The notes under the pieces were generated by a model that was given only the letters and a program-made list of their open reading frames with translations, had not been told where the DNA came from and did no database searches. Shown piece after piece: positions 1-7,242 of a DNA stretch of 12,018 bases. A program made the position numbers and the translations under genes. Position 1 is the first letter of the stretch. Every line of letters begins with the position of its first letter. The DNA is taken from NCBI GenBank assembly GCA_027859055.1, contig JAQIBO010000196.1:1-12018 (forward strand), given 5' to 3'. Source of the stretch: Spirochaeta sp. (GTDB taxonomy: Bacteria; Spirochaetota; Spirochaetia; DSM-27196; Alkalispirochaetaceae).

Positions 1-358
1 CGGCCGCCCGGTCGACGCGCTGCTTGACGATCGCGGTGTCGGTGCGGCGCAGCTTGAGCGAGAACGCCATGTTGTCGGCGACCGTCATGTGCGGATAGAG
101 CGCGTAGTTCTGGAACACCATCGCGATGTCCCGATCTTTGGGCGGGATGTCGTTTACCCGCTTTTCGTCGATCATCAGATCGCCGCCGCTGATGTCCTCA
201 AGACCCGCTACCATGCGCAGCGTGGTCGTTTTTCCGCAGCCCGAGGGACCGACAAGAACCACAAATTCGCGATCCTTGATACTGATGTTGGCGTCCTTGA
301 CGGCGTGAAAGCCGTTGTCGTACACCTTGTTGAGATTCTTTAGCTCAACAGTTGCCAT
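1..358 (-). CDS. ugpC: ABC transporter ATP-binding protein, MalK/UgpC/MsmX family (N-terminal part, cut by window edge)
   Basis: This is the cytoplasmic ATPase of a carbohydrate-type (CUT1) ABC importer, which hydrolyses ATP to drive uptake through two permeases. Only the first 119 residues are present. Walker A is seen at about residues 37-44 (GPSGCGKT), and the Q-loop at about 83 in VFQNYALYPHMTV, a context typical of the MalK/UgpC/SugC group. The Walker B, signature and C-terminal regulatory domain lie beyond the window. The ATG at 358 is chosen because GGAGG (365-369) lies 6 nt upstream and the protein starts in the family's usual way. The gene follows a solute-binding-like lipoprotein on the same strand but has its own promoter. 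No permease gene is visible, so it may serve several importers, as MsmX does. The symbol is a family label; the substrate is unknown. Confidence 0.95.
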   Translation of the reverse strand, partial: MATVELKNLNKVYDNGFHAVKDANISIKDREFVVLVGPSGCGKTTTLRMVAGLEDISGGDLMIDEKRVNDIPPKDRDIAMVFQNYALYPHMTVADNMAFSLKLRRTDTAIVKQRVDRAA

Positions 359-372
359 AAGGCACCTCCATG

Positions 373-425
373 AAGAGATTATTTTATATCTCTTTAAGTG
401 TAGGGGTACTCTCAGGATCTGTCAA
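373..425 (-). promoter_or_regulatory. Promoter of the ABC ATPase gene with a palindrome over the transcription start
   Basis: On the minus strand, TTGACA (425-420) is followed by a 17-nt spacer and TACACT (402-397), a consensus -35 with a 4/6 -10. The predicted start of transcription is near 390. A perfect 7-bp inverted repeat, AAGAGAT (373-379) and ATCTCTT (388-394) around an 8-nt AT spacer, sits over that start and before the Shine-Dalgarno. It looks like a repressor operator but could also be a short 5' UTR hairpin. The -35 box begins 13 nt after the stop of the lipoprotein gene, so the ATPase can be expressed apart from the genes upstream. Confidence 0.6.
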
Positions 426-437
426 TCAAACGTGGGA

Positions 438-1673
438 TCAGTCTCCGCGCTGAAGATACCAGCGCCGAATTTCCTGTTCAAGGACTGACGCATCTCCGGG
501 ACGGGCAAAAAACGGCGCGACGATCCGTTCCACCGCCTCGTTCCAGTATCGCGGTTGCGTGGTGGGAACCGTCAGGACTCCCGGCGCAGGAACTCTGCCG
601 GTCAACTGGGGATACACCACATGGATCATCTCCGTATTGACGTCGGGAATCGTCGAAAACCCGTCAAAAAAGCCAAACGTATCGATCCGGGCGGTGACTT
701 TTGCTTCAACGAGTTCGACCTGAACCGCCGGGGTTGTGAGCCATTTCAGGAGCGCCGTTGCTGCGGACGGCGCGTCGCTGTCCGCGGGGATACCGGCGTA
801 GACGATGTTATCGGTCACCGCAATCCGCTGCTGATCATCGGCGAGCCACCGGAAATCGAGGCGGCGGTCTTCCAGAAAGGACCACGAAAACAACGTTGCG
901 CTATCCTGGTACACCGCGCCAGTCCGGTTCGCCTCGATTCGTCGAACGGGTGGATCGTACAAAAAATCCCGTACGTAGGCTCGTTCTTCTTCGGGGGAAC
1001 CGTACTGGTCCGTGAGCCATTGCGTCACCGTGTCTATCGCACGCTGCAGGTCCCGTCGTTGCCACTGGGGCGTTCCCGCCTCGTCCACGCCGGGAGAAAA
1101 ACCGAGGCTGCGATAGATTGCGTACATTCCGTCCCGTGATGCGGTTGGAGCAAATACCGGGGGCGGCTCCGAATTGGCTGCTGTCGGGCGGAGTGCATCG
1201 GAGAGTCCGGTAAACGTTACGGCAAAAGAGGGTTCCATGCGGAAATGTTCAGTTGCGTAGACAACCGCCGGAAGATTATAGGAGAGCGGTATCCACGTCG
1301 ACGTTGCCGCCGCGAACGGAGCAGCGATCGCCTGTCCCGGAGACCCGGAGCGGGACCGGAGCGCCCGTGCCCCCTCCGTATCCGTGGAACCTTTGCCGCC
1401 AATCGGGGTCATACGGGTATTAACGCCGGGCGTATTGACCCATCGACCGATCACAAGATCGGCCTCGATCGTCTCCTGGGTCAGCGTCTCGGTCAGATTT
1501 TCAATATACCGAAAATGAACCGGAGTGTCCGATACCAGATTGTACCGCTCGACGAAAAACGCGGTATCGCTGACGTTGCTCCAGACAATCAGGGGGTCAT
1601 CCGTCGGGGCGCTGCAACTGGCGAGACTGAGCAGGACGGACAGCCCCACCCCGATCCGGGAAAATATTCTCAC
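438..1673 (-). CDS. Extracellular solute-binding-like lipoprotein
   Basis: Probable lipid-anchored periplasmic or surface protein of 411 residues. It has a short basic N-terminus, a hydrophobic segment (about 7-19) and the lipobox LASC with Cys20 as the lipidation site. The mature part begins with a beta strand of the form PLIVWSNVSD and ends with a helix-rich C-terminal lobe that includes a TALLKWLTTPAVQ stretch, resembling CUT-type sugar-binding proteins (family 1 solute-binding). Length is normal for that family. The start is GTG at 1673, 5 nt after the stop of the aminotransferase gene; no good Shine-Dalgarno is seen, so translation is probably coupled. The ABC ATPase lies next downstream, which fits a transport role, but no permease is adjacent and the ligand cannot be inferred. 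Divergent sequence keeps the family call moderate; the lipoprotein call is firm. Confidence 0.75.
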   Translation of the reverse strand: MRIFSRIGVGLSVLLSLASCSAPTDDPLIVWSNVSDTAFFVERYNLVSDTPVHFRYIENLTETLTQETIEADLVIGRWVNTPGVNTRMTPIGGKGSTDTEGARALRSRSGSPGQAIAAPFAAATSTWIPLSYNLPAVVYATEHFRMEPSFAVTFTGLSDALRPTAANSEPPPVFAPTASRDGMYAIYRSLGFSPGVDEAGTPQWQRRDLQRAIDTVTQWLTDQYGSPEEERAYVRDFLYDPPVRRIEANRTGAVYQDSATLFSWSFLEDRRLDFRWLADDQQRIAVTDNIVYAGIPADSDAPSAATALLKWLTTPAVQVELVEAKVTARIDTFGFFDGFSTIPDVNTEMIHVVYPQLTGRVPAPGVLTVPTTQPRYWNEAVERIVAPFFARPGDASVLEQEIRRWYLQRGD

Positions 1674-1678
1674 GAAGA

Positions 1679-2974
1679 TCAGCCGAACGACTCCGCAGCG
1701 GTGAACACATCTTCAAACAGTTCGGGAAGCACCTCCCGGTCAACACCGGCAAAGGCGATCCGGAGGAACTGATCTTTCACGGAGATCGTACCAACTCCGG
1801 ACTCAAGCAGCTTGACCCGCAATGCCTCCGCGCTGAGGCCGTTGCACCGAAAGCTCATGAAGTAGCCGGAGTTGCACGGCAGCGGCTGCAGTTGAGGCGC
1901 CCGCCCCTCCCGCTCTTTCGCGGCAAGGATATCCTGAAGCGTCCGGAAACGACCTTCAAGCAGTTCGAAGGCGGCCTGCTTCTGCTGTTCGTACTGGGGA
2001 TGGGCGAACGCCCGCAACAGTATCGACTGGGATAGCACGCTGGAGTTGCTGACCATGGAACGAATCGCGCCGGTGAGTTTCTGCTCTATCGCGGCGGAAT
2101 GTTCGGCGGTCATACCCTGAAACGCCACCGTGACAAAGCCCACGCGAAAACCCCAGACGTAATCCTCTTTCGTCGCGCCGTCAACTTTCACCGCCAGGAT
2201 ATTGGGGTGGGCGTCGGCCATGAGGGTGAACAGCGATTGCGTATAGGCGTTATCGTCGTAAAAGAGCCCGAAATAGGCGTCATCGGTAATAATCGTGACC
2301 GGAACAGAGTCGGCGAGTTGTACAAGGGTGTCGCGGATGAACGTAACGTCACCGGAACCTGGTGTGAAACCGGCGGGATTATTGGGAAAATTCAAAATAA
2401 CGGTGAGCTTCCCGTTGGATGCGGCTGCGCGGGCGCCGTCGGCGAACGCGGTTCGATCAAACGCACCGGCGGCATCAAAGAACGTGAACTCCCGCATCGT
2501 ACATTGCCGCCGCTCCTCAAAGATAAGCCGGTAGTTGCCCCAGAAAAGATCCGGAAGCAACAGGGTATCCCCGGAACCGGTAAAAAGATCGGCGGTCATC
2601 GTGATGCCGGCGGTGAGACCGGGAACAACCATCGGCCGTGTTGTTGGTACGTCGGCAAGGTCGGGGTTTTTGGCAAGCATCTGCTCTTTCCACGCGTCCC
2701 GCAACGCGGGCACGCCCGGTGTCGGTGCATAGGCAACCGTTTCTGCGGTTGGCAGGTTGCCGGTCAATTCCCGGATCAGCGGCAGGGTCATCGGGGCGCC
2801 GTCAGCGTAAGCCATCCCGACGGTGGCGTTAAACTTCGTCGCTTTGGACTTCGCTTCCGCAGCCTGGGCGACGATTCCTTTCGGGAAGTACATGCGCCGG
2901 CCCAAATCGGAAAAAACGCGGGCGACAACCGTATTTGCGAGAGTGTCATTGAGAGCACGAGCCAGTGGGTTCAT
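1679..2974 (-). CDS. PLP-dependent aminotransferase, class I/II (fold type I)
   Basis: Transfers an amino group between an amino acid and a 2-oxo acid using pyridoxal phosphate. The 431-residue protein shows the aspartate aminotransferase layout: a YAPTPGVPALRDAW region (about 82-95), NFPNNPAG (195-202, substrate/PLP-binding Asn), DDAYFGLFYDD (231-241, with Asp and Tyr that contact PLP), the likely Schiff-base lysine Lys269 in DGATKEDYVWGFRVGF, and the C-terminal carboxylate-binding Arg405 in FLRIAFAG. The Lys context (GATKEDYVWG rather than the classical SxSK) marks an unusual subgroup, so the substrate cannot be named. An in-frame start at 3202 exists but would run deep into the divergent gene; the ATG at 2974 gives a typical N-terminus. 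It has no Shine-Dalgarno and lies 6 nt after a -10 box, suggesting leaderless translation. First gene of a pair with the lipoprotein 5 nt downstream. Confidence 0.9.
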   Translation of the reverse strand: MNPLARALNDTLANTVVARVFSDLGRRMYFPKGIVAQAAEAKSKATKFNATVGMAYADGAPMTLPLIRELTGNLPTAETVAYAPTPGVPALRDAWKEQMLAKNPDLADVPTTRPMVVPGLTAGITMTADLFTGSGDTLLLPDLFWGNYRLIFEERRQCTMREFTFFDAAGAFDRTAFADGARAAASNGKLTVILNFPNNPAGFTPGSGDVTFIRDTLVQLADSVPVTIITDDAYFGLFYDDNAYTQSLFTLMADAHPNILAVKVDGATKEDYVWGFRVGFVTVAFQGMTAEHSAAIEQKLTGAIRSMVSNSSVLSQSILLRAFAHPQYEQQKQAAFELLEGRFRTLQDILAAKEREGRAPQLQPLPCNSGYFMSFRCNGLSAEALRVKLLESGVGTISVKDQFLRIAFAGVDREVLPELFEDVFTAAESFG

Positions 2975-2980
2975 GGAAAA

Positions 2981-3010
2981 ACTATAAACGATATTTGAAT
3001 TGACGGTAAA
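2981..3010 (-). promoter_or_regulatory. Promoter of the aminotransferase gene, predicted leaderless
   Basis: On the minus strand, TTTACC (3010-3005, 4/6 to the -35 consensus) is followed by 18 nt and TATAGT (2986-2981, 5/6 to the -10 consensus). Six bases separate the -10 from the ATG at 2974, so the predicted first transcribed base falls on or next to the A of the start codon. This agrees with the absence of a Shine-Dalgarno. Confidence 0.5.
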
Positions 3011-3027
3011 GGTCGCAATGGCGTAAT
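3000..3027 (+). promoter_or_regulatory. Possible promoter of the DUF5312-like gene
   Basis: TTGACG (3000-3005, 5/6 to consensus) is followed by 16 nt and CGTAAT (3022-3027, 4/6). Predicted transcription starts near 3034, two bases before the GTG at 3036, with no Shine-Dalgarno. Its -35 box shares base 3005 with the -35 of the divergent aminotransferase promoter, so the two could compete for RNA polymerase. The -10 is weak. Confidence 0.35.
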
Positions 3028-3035
3028 GTAAATGT

Positions 3036-4619
3036 GTGCCCGAACGAGAGAATGACGCCAAACAGACATCTGGACAGGACAGTGACGATGGGAATCTGAT
3101 AGAGCGGATCCTCTCAATCTTCTTCGGGGTGGGGGATTCTGACCGCCAGAAGAAGCGTGTCCTGAAAACCCTCGGAAAGAACCTTTCAAAAGACAAGTAC
3201 AAGTTCTACAAGCCGCGCGGCAAAGAGATCCAGCCCCCGTTCGGACGGTTTCTCTACGAGATCTACAAGTCCATTTCAGCGGTACGCAAACTTGTGCAGA
3301 CCAGTGAAACCGGTGGCGCCCTCAAGATGGTGGTGATCGATTCGCTGATGGATGAGCGTCAGCACGAGATTCGCGATAACCTCGACGAGCGCGTTATTCG
3401 CGAGCAGGTACGCACCAGCGATATGAAAACCGTTGCCGACCAGGTGAAAGATCGGATGATCGACCTCGTCGGAAGTTTTGACGCCAATAAGGTCAAGCGG
3501 GTTAACACGCTGTACAGCGACCTCCGGACATTTGTTGATTTCTGTCACTTCGACTACTACTTCACCCTCAAAAAGATCGATTCGGCGATCAGTGAAGACA
3601 GCTTCACGTACAAACCGAAATTTGAGCCGATCGACGCAGAGTACGTCGTTGACGATATACGAGATTTCCTCGACGTCGCCGGGGCACTGCCCCTGGAGGC
3701 GGACTGGGACGCGGTTTTTGACGTGCTGGCGGTGTATCGAAACGTTGAAGTTGTTGACCGCGACCAGTGGCGCAAGATCTGGAAAATGCTCCGGGCGGTT
3801 CTGGATAGCGGCGTTCTGGAGCAGATCGTGCAACACGCTGCGGACGACCCGTACTGGACCGCCAAGGTGCAGGCCCGAAACTACCGGATTGTGGAGCCGT
3901 ATCTCACTGAGGTGAAGAGCGAGGTCGAGTCGACGCTCCAGAAGATCAGCTCCGAGCGTCGGAACAACAAGATTGAACAGCTGGTGAAGCAGGTTTTCGG
4001 GACAACCGTTGTTGCCCGTACCAAAAACTATACGGACAAGGCGAACGCCCAGTTTCAGCGTCTCGACGGGGCGGAGTATCTGCACACCGAGGCGATGAAC
4101 TATCTCAAGGCGTACCTGCTCGACTTTTTCAAGAAGGATGTGCGCGAAATCGTTCAGGATCTGTTGATTGTGCGGGGCAAATGGGTAACCAACGTGCAGT
4201 CGACGCAGATCTCCGACGCGTATCACGGCGTGCTTGGCGTTTCGGAGCAGATCATCAAGCTGGACGAGGATCTGGGCGCCGAGGGTGAGCTTGGCCAGAA
4301 AGTCCGGCGTGCTCTTGGCCGCGTCGTTGACCGGGACCGGAGCTCGCAGAAACTGATTCGGGAGCTTCTGGACCAGATCAACGGGAAAGTCCTTCGCCTG
4401 GTGAACGAGGCGGCGCAGAACCTGATCATTATCGGGAAAAACCTGAAACTCCTCATCGAGGATATCGACCGGAAAGAGCACCAGATCATTACAAACTGGA
4501 AAGAGCTGGATAGCGAAATTGAAGATTCGTTGAAAGAACGGATGAGTGTGATGTACAAACAGCTGTACTATCTGGTCCAGTTGCTCCAGGTGTACGCAGG
4601 GAAGGGTGGTGGAGGCTGA
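3036..4619 (+). CDS. Spirochaetal helical protein of unknown function, DUF5312-like
   Basis: A 527-residue cytosolic protein with no signal peptide or membrane segment, rich in charged and heptad-like helices (notably about residues 265-330 and 430-515) and ending in a short glycine tail (GKGGGG). From memory it resembles the DUF5312 family of roughly 500-residue proteins known from spirochaetes, which have no assigned function; I could not search to confirm. No nucleotide-binding or catalytic motif was seen. The start is the GTG at 3036: an in-frame TAA at 3021-3026 closes the frame just upstream, and the next plausible start would remove conserved-looking helix (LIERILSIFF). There is no Shine-Dalgarno. 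The gene stands alone, divergent from the aminotransferase and convergent with ogt, with only 15 bp between the two stops. Confidence 0.75.
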   Translation: MPERENDAKQTSGQDSDDGNLIERILSIFFGVGDSDRQKKRVLKTLGKNLSKDKYKFYKPRGKEIQPPFGRFLYEIYKSISAVRKLVQTSETGGALKMVVIDSLMDERQHEIRDNLDERVIREQVRTSDMKTVADQVKDRMIDLVGSFDANKVKRVNTLYSDLRTFVDFCHFDYYFTLKKIDSAISEDSFTYKPKFEPIDAEYVVDDIRDFLDVAGALPLEADWDAVFDVLAVYRNVEVVDRDQWRKIWKMLRAVLDSGVLEQIVQHAADDPYWTAKVQARNYRIVEPYLTEVKSEVESTLQKISSERRNNKIEQLVKQVFGTTVVARTKNYTDKANAQFQRLDGAEYLHTEAMNYLKAYLLDFFKKDVREIVQDLLIVRGKWVTNVQSTQISDAYHGVLGVSEQIIKLDEDLGAEGELGQKVRRALGRVVDRDRSSQKLIRELLDQINGKVLRLVNEAAQNLIIIGKNLKLLIEDIDRKEHQIITNWKELDSEIEDSLKERMSVMYKQLYYLVQLLQVYAGKGGGG

Positions 4620-4628
4620 TTTCCGGGG

Positions 4629-4674
4629 AACCGGTTACTGCGCCGCTCCCTCGATGTCGAGAAGCCGGTTTTTT
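4629..4674 (+). terminator. Intrinsic terminator of the DUF5312-like gene, lying inside the 3' end of ogt
   Basis: AACCGG (4629-4634) pairs with CCGGTT (4665-4670), extendable by a wobble and an A-T pair. The loop contains a second stem, CTCGA/TCGAG (4650-4661), and a run of six T follows (4669-4674). It begins 9 bp after the stop of the plus-strand gene and overlaps the last 40 bp of the ogt coding sequence on the other strand. Confidence 0.5.
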
Positions 4675-5138
4675 ATCTGTCGTCCGCGTTCCAATGGGAG
4701 GGTGCCCCGCGCGTAGTCCCCGGGGGAGCCGTCGGCACGGATAACTCGGTGGCACGGGATGAGGATCACCACCGGATTGGCGCCCACCGCCTGCCCAACC
4801 GCACGGGCCGCATCGCGACGCCCGATCTTTTGCGCCAGCGTGCTGTAGCTGATTGTGTGCCCGTAGGCGACTTTCTGAAGCCGTCCCCACACGGCGCGCT
4901 GAAAATCGGTTCCTTCAGTTGCGATTTCCACCGTAAAGTGCCGTCGGGACCCGGCAAAATACTCTTCCAGCTGGTACTCCAACTCTCCGCACGCGTATTT
5001 GTTCGTGCTCCAGTCATCCCGATTCAGAGCCGGCCGAAAGTCATGAAATGTGATCCGGTGGGCGACTCCCTGCCGATCAACCGCCAGATACAGTGGACCG
5101 ATTGGTGAGGCGTATTCGTGCGTATACAGGTATTCCAC
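4635..5138 (-). CDS. ogt: Methylated-DNA--protein-cysteine methyltransferase (O6-alkylguanine repair)
   Basis: Suicide DNA repair enzyme that transfers the alkyl group from O6-alkylguanine to its own cysteine. The 167-residue protein has the family order: N-terminal beta domain (YASPIGPLYLAV), FQRAVWGRLQKVAYGHTISY (79-98), the helix-turn-helix part with ARAVGQAVGANP (111-122, Arg finger), and the active site PCHRV (128-132, Cys129). The usual GYAGG loop after the active site reads GDYARG here, a mild departure. The frame is open back to 5282, but that part lies inside hflX; the GTG at 5138 gives the normal start MEYLYTHEYASPIG and the normal family length. It lies 13 nt after the hflX stop, so it is the last gene of the Ig-repeat protein/hflX/ogt operon. 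No Shine-Dalgarno is evident; coupling is likely. Confidence 0.93.
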   Translation of the reverse strand: MEYLYTHEYASPIGPLYLAVDRQGVAHRITFHDFRPALNRDDWSTNKYACGELEYQLEEYFAGSRRHFTVEIATEGTDFQRAVWGRLQKVAYGHTISYSTLAQKIGRRDAARAVGQAVGANPVVILIPCHRVIRADGSPGDYARGTLPLERGRQIKNRLLDIEGAAQ

Positions 5139-5151
5139 GGCGTTGATCGTA

Positions 5152-6267
5152 TCAATCGGGCTGTCGGTACCGCAAGAGGAACTCCCGCAGTTGGCGTATC
5201 CCCTCTCCCGTCCGGGCGGAAACCTTGAAGACCGCATCCGGTTGCCCGGCAATATCGATGAGACCGGCGGTTCTGCGCGCATCCGGCGTCAGTTCGTCGA
5301 TCTTGTTCAACACGAGAACCCGGGGAATCTCCGCCGCGCCAAGCTCGCCAAGGATTTCCCTGGTCGTGTCGTAATGCCGCTCAACATCGGGATCCGCGGC
5401 ATCAAGGACGATGATGAGGGCGGTCGCTTCCACGACTTCTTCCAGCGTCGAGTGAAACGCATCTACCAGATCCGGTGGCAGACGACGCACAAATCCGACT
5501 GTGTCGCTTATCAACAGTGGCGGCCCCTCGGCGTATTCCAGGCGACGTGTGGTGGGGTCAAGACTGGCAAAGAGCTGATTTGCGGTGTGGACGTCCGCGC
5601 CGGTTAACGTGTTGAGTAACGAAGATTTTCCAGCGTTTGTGTATCCGACAAGAGTGATCCGGGCGTAGCGATCACGGCTGCGACGGCGTAGTTCCCGCTG
5701 CCGGGAAACCCGTTTCAGATCCGCCGTCGCGCGATGGACGCGCTGCGCAAGGCGGCGGCGGTCCATCTCGATCTGTTTTTCCCCTTCGCCCCGGGCAAGC
5801 CGGCTGCCGCCTCCCTGGCGACTCAGATGCTGCCACATGCCGACCAGGTGTGACTGGGTATACCGCGCGCGGGCCAGTTCCACCTGGAGCTGCGCTTCCC
5901 GCGTACGCGCGCGCCGGGAAAAGATCTCGAGGATGACCGCATGGCGGTCGTAGACCTCGCAATGGGCGCGTCGCGACCAGTTGCGGAGATGAACCGGAGA
6001 GAGGGTCGTATCAAACACGATCAGTCCGGCACCGTGTTCCTCTGCGCGAGAGATGATGCGGTCGGTCTGTCCCGTTCCAAGGTAGAGCGCCGGGTTAACC
6101 GTCCGGGTGCGGACAAGTTCACCGGCGACAGGCTCAAGGCCGGCAGCCTCACAGAGACCGCCAAGCTCCTGCAGGCTCGCCCGCGCCGTCGCGCGGGTTT
6201 CAGACAAAAACGGACCAACCAGATAGCACCGGTTGGCCCGCATTTCATCGTCGTGATGATTCGACAA
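5152..6267 (-). CDS. hflX: GTPase HflX, ribosome-associated
   Basis: Ribosome-binding GTPase that splits or rescues 70S ribosomes, especially after heat or antibiotic stress. The 371 residues show an HflX N-terminal domain, a glycine/arginine-rich linker (GGGSRLARGEGEKQIEMDRRR, about 152-172, in place of the common GGxGxRGPGE form), and the G domain: G1 GYTNAGKS (208-215), G2 in DPTTRRLE (about 237-244), G3 DTVGF (255-259) followed by the HflX-typical RRLPPDLVDAFHSTLEE, G4 NKID (321-324) and G5 SAR (350-352). Two starts are possible: TTG at 6267, three bases after the upstream stop, or ATG at 6243, which begins MRANRCYLVGPF and is closer to the conserved part. Neither has a clear Shine-Dalgarno, and ATG 6243 is a real alternative. 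Middle gene of a three-gene operon. Confidence 0.96.
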   Translation of the reverse strand: MSNHHDDEMRANRCYLVGPFLSETRATARASLQELGGLCEAAGLEPVAGELVRTRTVNPALYLGTGQTDRIISRAEEHGAGLIVFDTTLSPVHLRNWSRRAHCEVYDRHAVILEIFSRRARTREAQLQVELARARYTQSHLVGMWQHLSRQGGGSRLARGEGEKQIEMDRRRLAQRVHRATADLKRVSRQRELRRRSRDRYARITLVGYTNAGKSSLLNTLTGADVHTANQLFASLDPTTRRLEYAEGPPLLISDTVGFVRRLPPDLVDAFHSTLEEVVEATALIIVLDAADPDVERHYDTTREILGELGAAEIPRVLVLNKIDELTPDARRTAGLIDIAGQPDAVFKVSARTGEGIRQLREFLLRYRQPD

Positions 6268-6270
6268 AGA

Positions 6271-7167
6271 CTATTCTTCGATAATCGCGCGCAGTTGCGG
6301 ATCCGGTGTATCAACGTCCACGTAGAACCCGAGTTCCACGGTAGCGCTGACGTTGCCGAGGCGGTCGACCGCTCGTGCCCTGATCGTGCGGTAGCCGGCA
6401 CCAGAGAACGAGATCGGACCGGAATAGGTGGCAAACTCCTGGCGGTCTACGGATACGTGGATTTCGCCCACTCCGGAGATCTCGTCGGTAGCACGGACCG
6501 CAAACTCGTTGTCCCGGCGGCTGTAGCGCTCACCCTGGATGACGGCAAGCGGCCGACGGGGAACGATACGCACCTCAGGCGCCGTGTTATCGACCCATCC
6601 GCGGATCGAAAATTCCCGGGACCGGTTGCCGACGTTGTCCGCCGTGTAGGCGTACCCGGTGTGCTCGCCCTCTTCATCGATAAACGCGACATCCTGATAG
6701 CGGAAAAAGTTGTCGCCGTCGAGGCTGACGTAGACCCCTTCAACACCGGAGCTGTCGTCCGAGGCGTTCAGGATAATCGCCGTGTCACCCCGCAGATAGG
6801 CGGTCTGATCTTCCACGAAGCCGGCACCCCGTGCGGTTCCGCTCAGCGCGGGCGGTGTGTCATCGATCACGACCGTGTAGACCTTTTCTCCCGACACGTT
6901 TTCCATCACATCGACGGCGCGATAGGTGATTACGTGGCGGCCCTCTTCCTCGATTCGAATCGGCTCGTCGTACACCATTGTCTCGCCACCGTTGATGCTG
7001 TACTGGATCTCCTGCAGATTTGATTCCATTTCATCGGCGGCAAGAACAAAACGTGCAGCGCTCGGAGCAAAATCGACCTGGCCATCGTTAAAGATGCGTT
7101 TCTGTTGCGCGCCCACTGTGCCGACAGCGACCAGCACGCAGATACTCAATACAATTAATTTGCGCAT
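6271..7167 (-). CDS. Secreted protein with three Ig-like repeats (OmpL47-type)
   Basis: Exported protein of 298 residues with signal peptide MRKLIVLSICVLVAVGTVGA and a likely cleavage after Ala20 (VGA-QQ). The mature part is three tandem beta-sandwich repeats at about 38-101, 127-190 and 218-283. Each carries an I/V-x-x-S-I/V/L-x-x-x-x-x-F/M strand, a tyrosine near the middle, and an ending of the type Y-R-A-V-D-x-x-x-N-V-S; the linkers are DDTPP, DNTAP and DVDTPDP. This matches the Ig-like repeats of spirochaetal OmpL47-type proteins, which are periplasmic or surface proteins of unclear role; carbohydrate or matrix binding is only a guess. The start ATG at 7167 has AAGGAG (7175-7180) 7 nt upstream and a TATAAT box further up. 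It is the first gene of the operon with hflX, whose TTG start lies 3 nt after its stop. Confidence 0.8.
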   Translation of the reverse strand: MRKLIVLSICVLVAVGTVGAQQKRIFNDGQVDFAPSAARFVLAADEMESNLQEIQYSINGGETMVYDEPIRIEEEGRHVITYRAVDVMENVSGEKVYTVVIDDTPPALSGTARGAGFVEDQTAYLRGDTAIILNASDDSSGVEGVYVSLDGDNFFRYQDVAFIDEEGEHTGYAYTADNVGNRSREFSIRGWVDNTAPEVRIVPRRPLAVIQGERYSRRDNEFAVRATDEISGVGEIHVSVDRQEFATYSGPISFSGAGYRTIRARAVDRLGNVSATVELGFYVDVDTPDPQLRAIIEE

Positions 7168-7174
7168 TCCGTTT

Positions 7175-7197
7175 CTCCTTCCATTTCAGCCATTATA
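7175..7197 (-). promoter_or_regulatory. -10 box and Shine-Dalgarno of the Ig-repeat/hflX/ogt operon
   Basis: On the minus strand a perfect TATAAT (7197-7192) lies 24 bases before the ATG at 7167, followed by AAGGAG (7180-7175) at 7-nt spacing. A -35 at 17-nt spacing (TTTTAA, 7220-7215) matches only 3/6, while TTGACC at 7226-7221 is 23 nt away, too far. The promoter may need an activator. Confidence 0.45.
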
Positions 7198-7242
7198 GCC
7201 TTGAGTAGCCGGGATTAAAAGGTCAACCGCATAAGAATACGG

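Noticed and set aside
2975..3202. N-terminal extension of the aminotransferase to a start at 3202
   Set aside because: It would overlap the divergent gene by more than 160 bp, its 76 residues look unlike any aminotransferase N-terminus, and promoter elements lie within it.
5139..5282. Extended ogt start at 5282
   Set aside because: The extra 48 residues lie inside hflX coding sequence and have no family resemblance; GTG 5138 gives the usual length and N-terminus.
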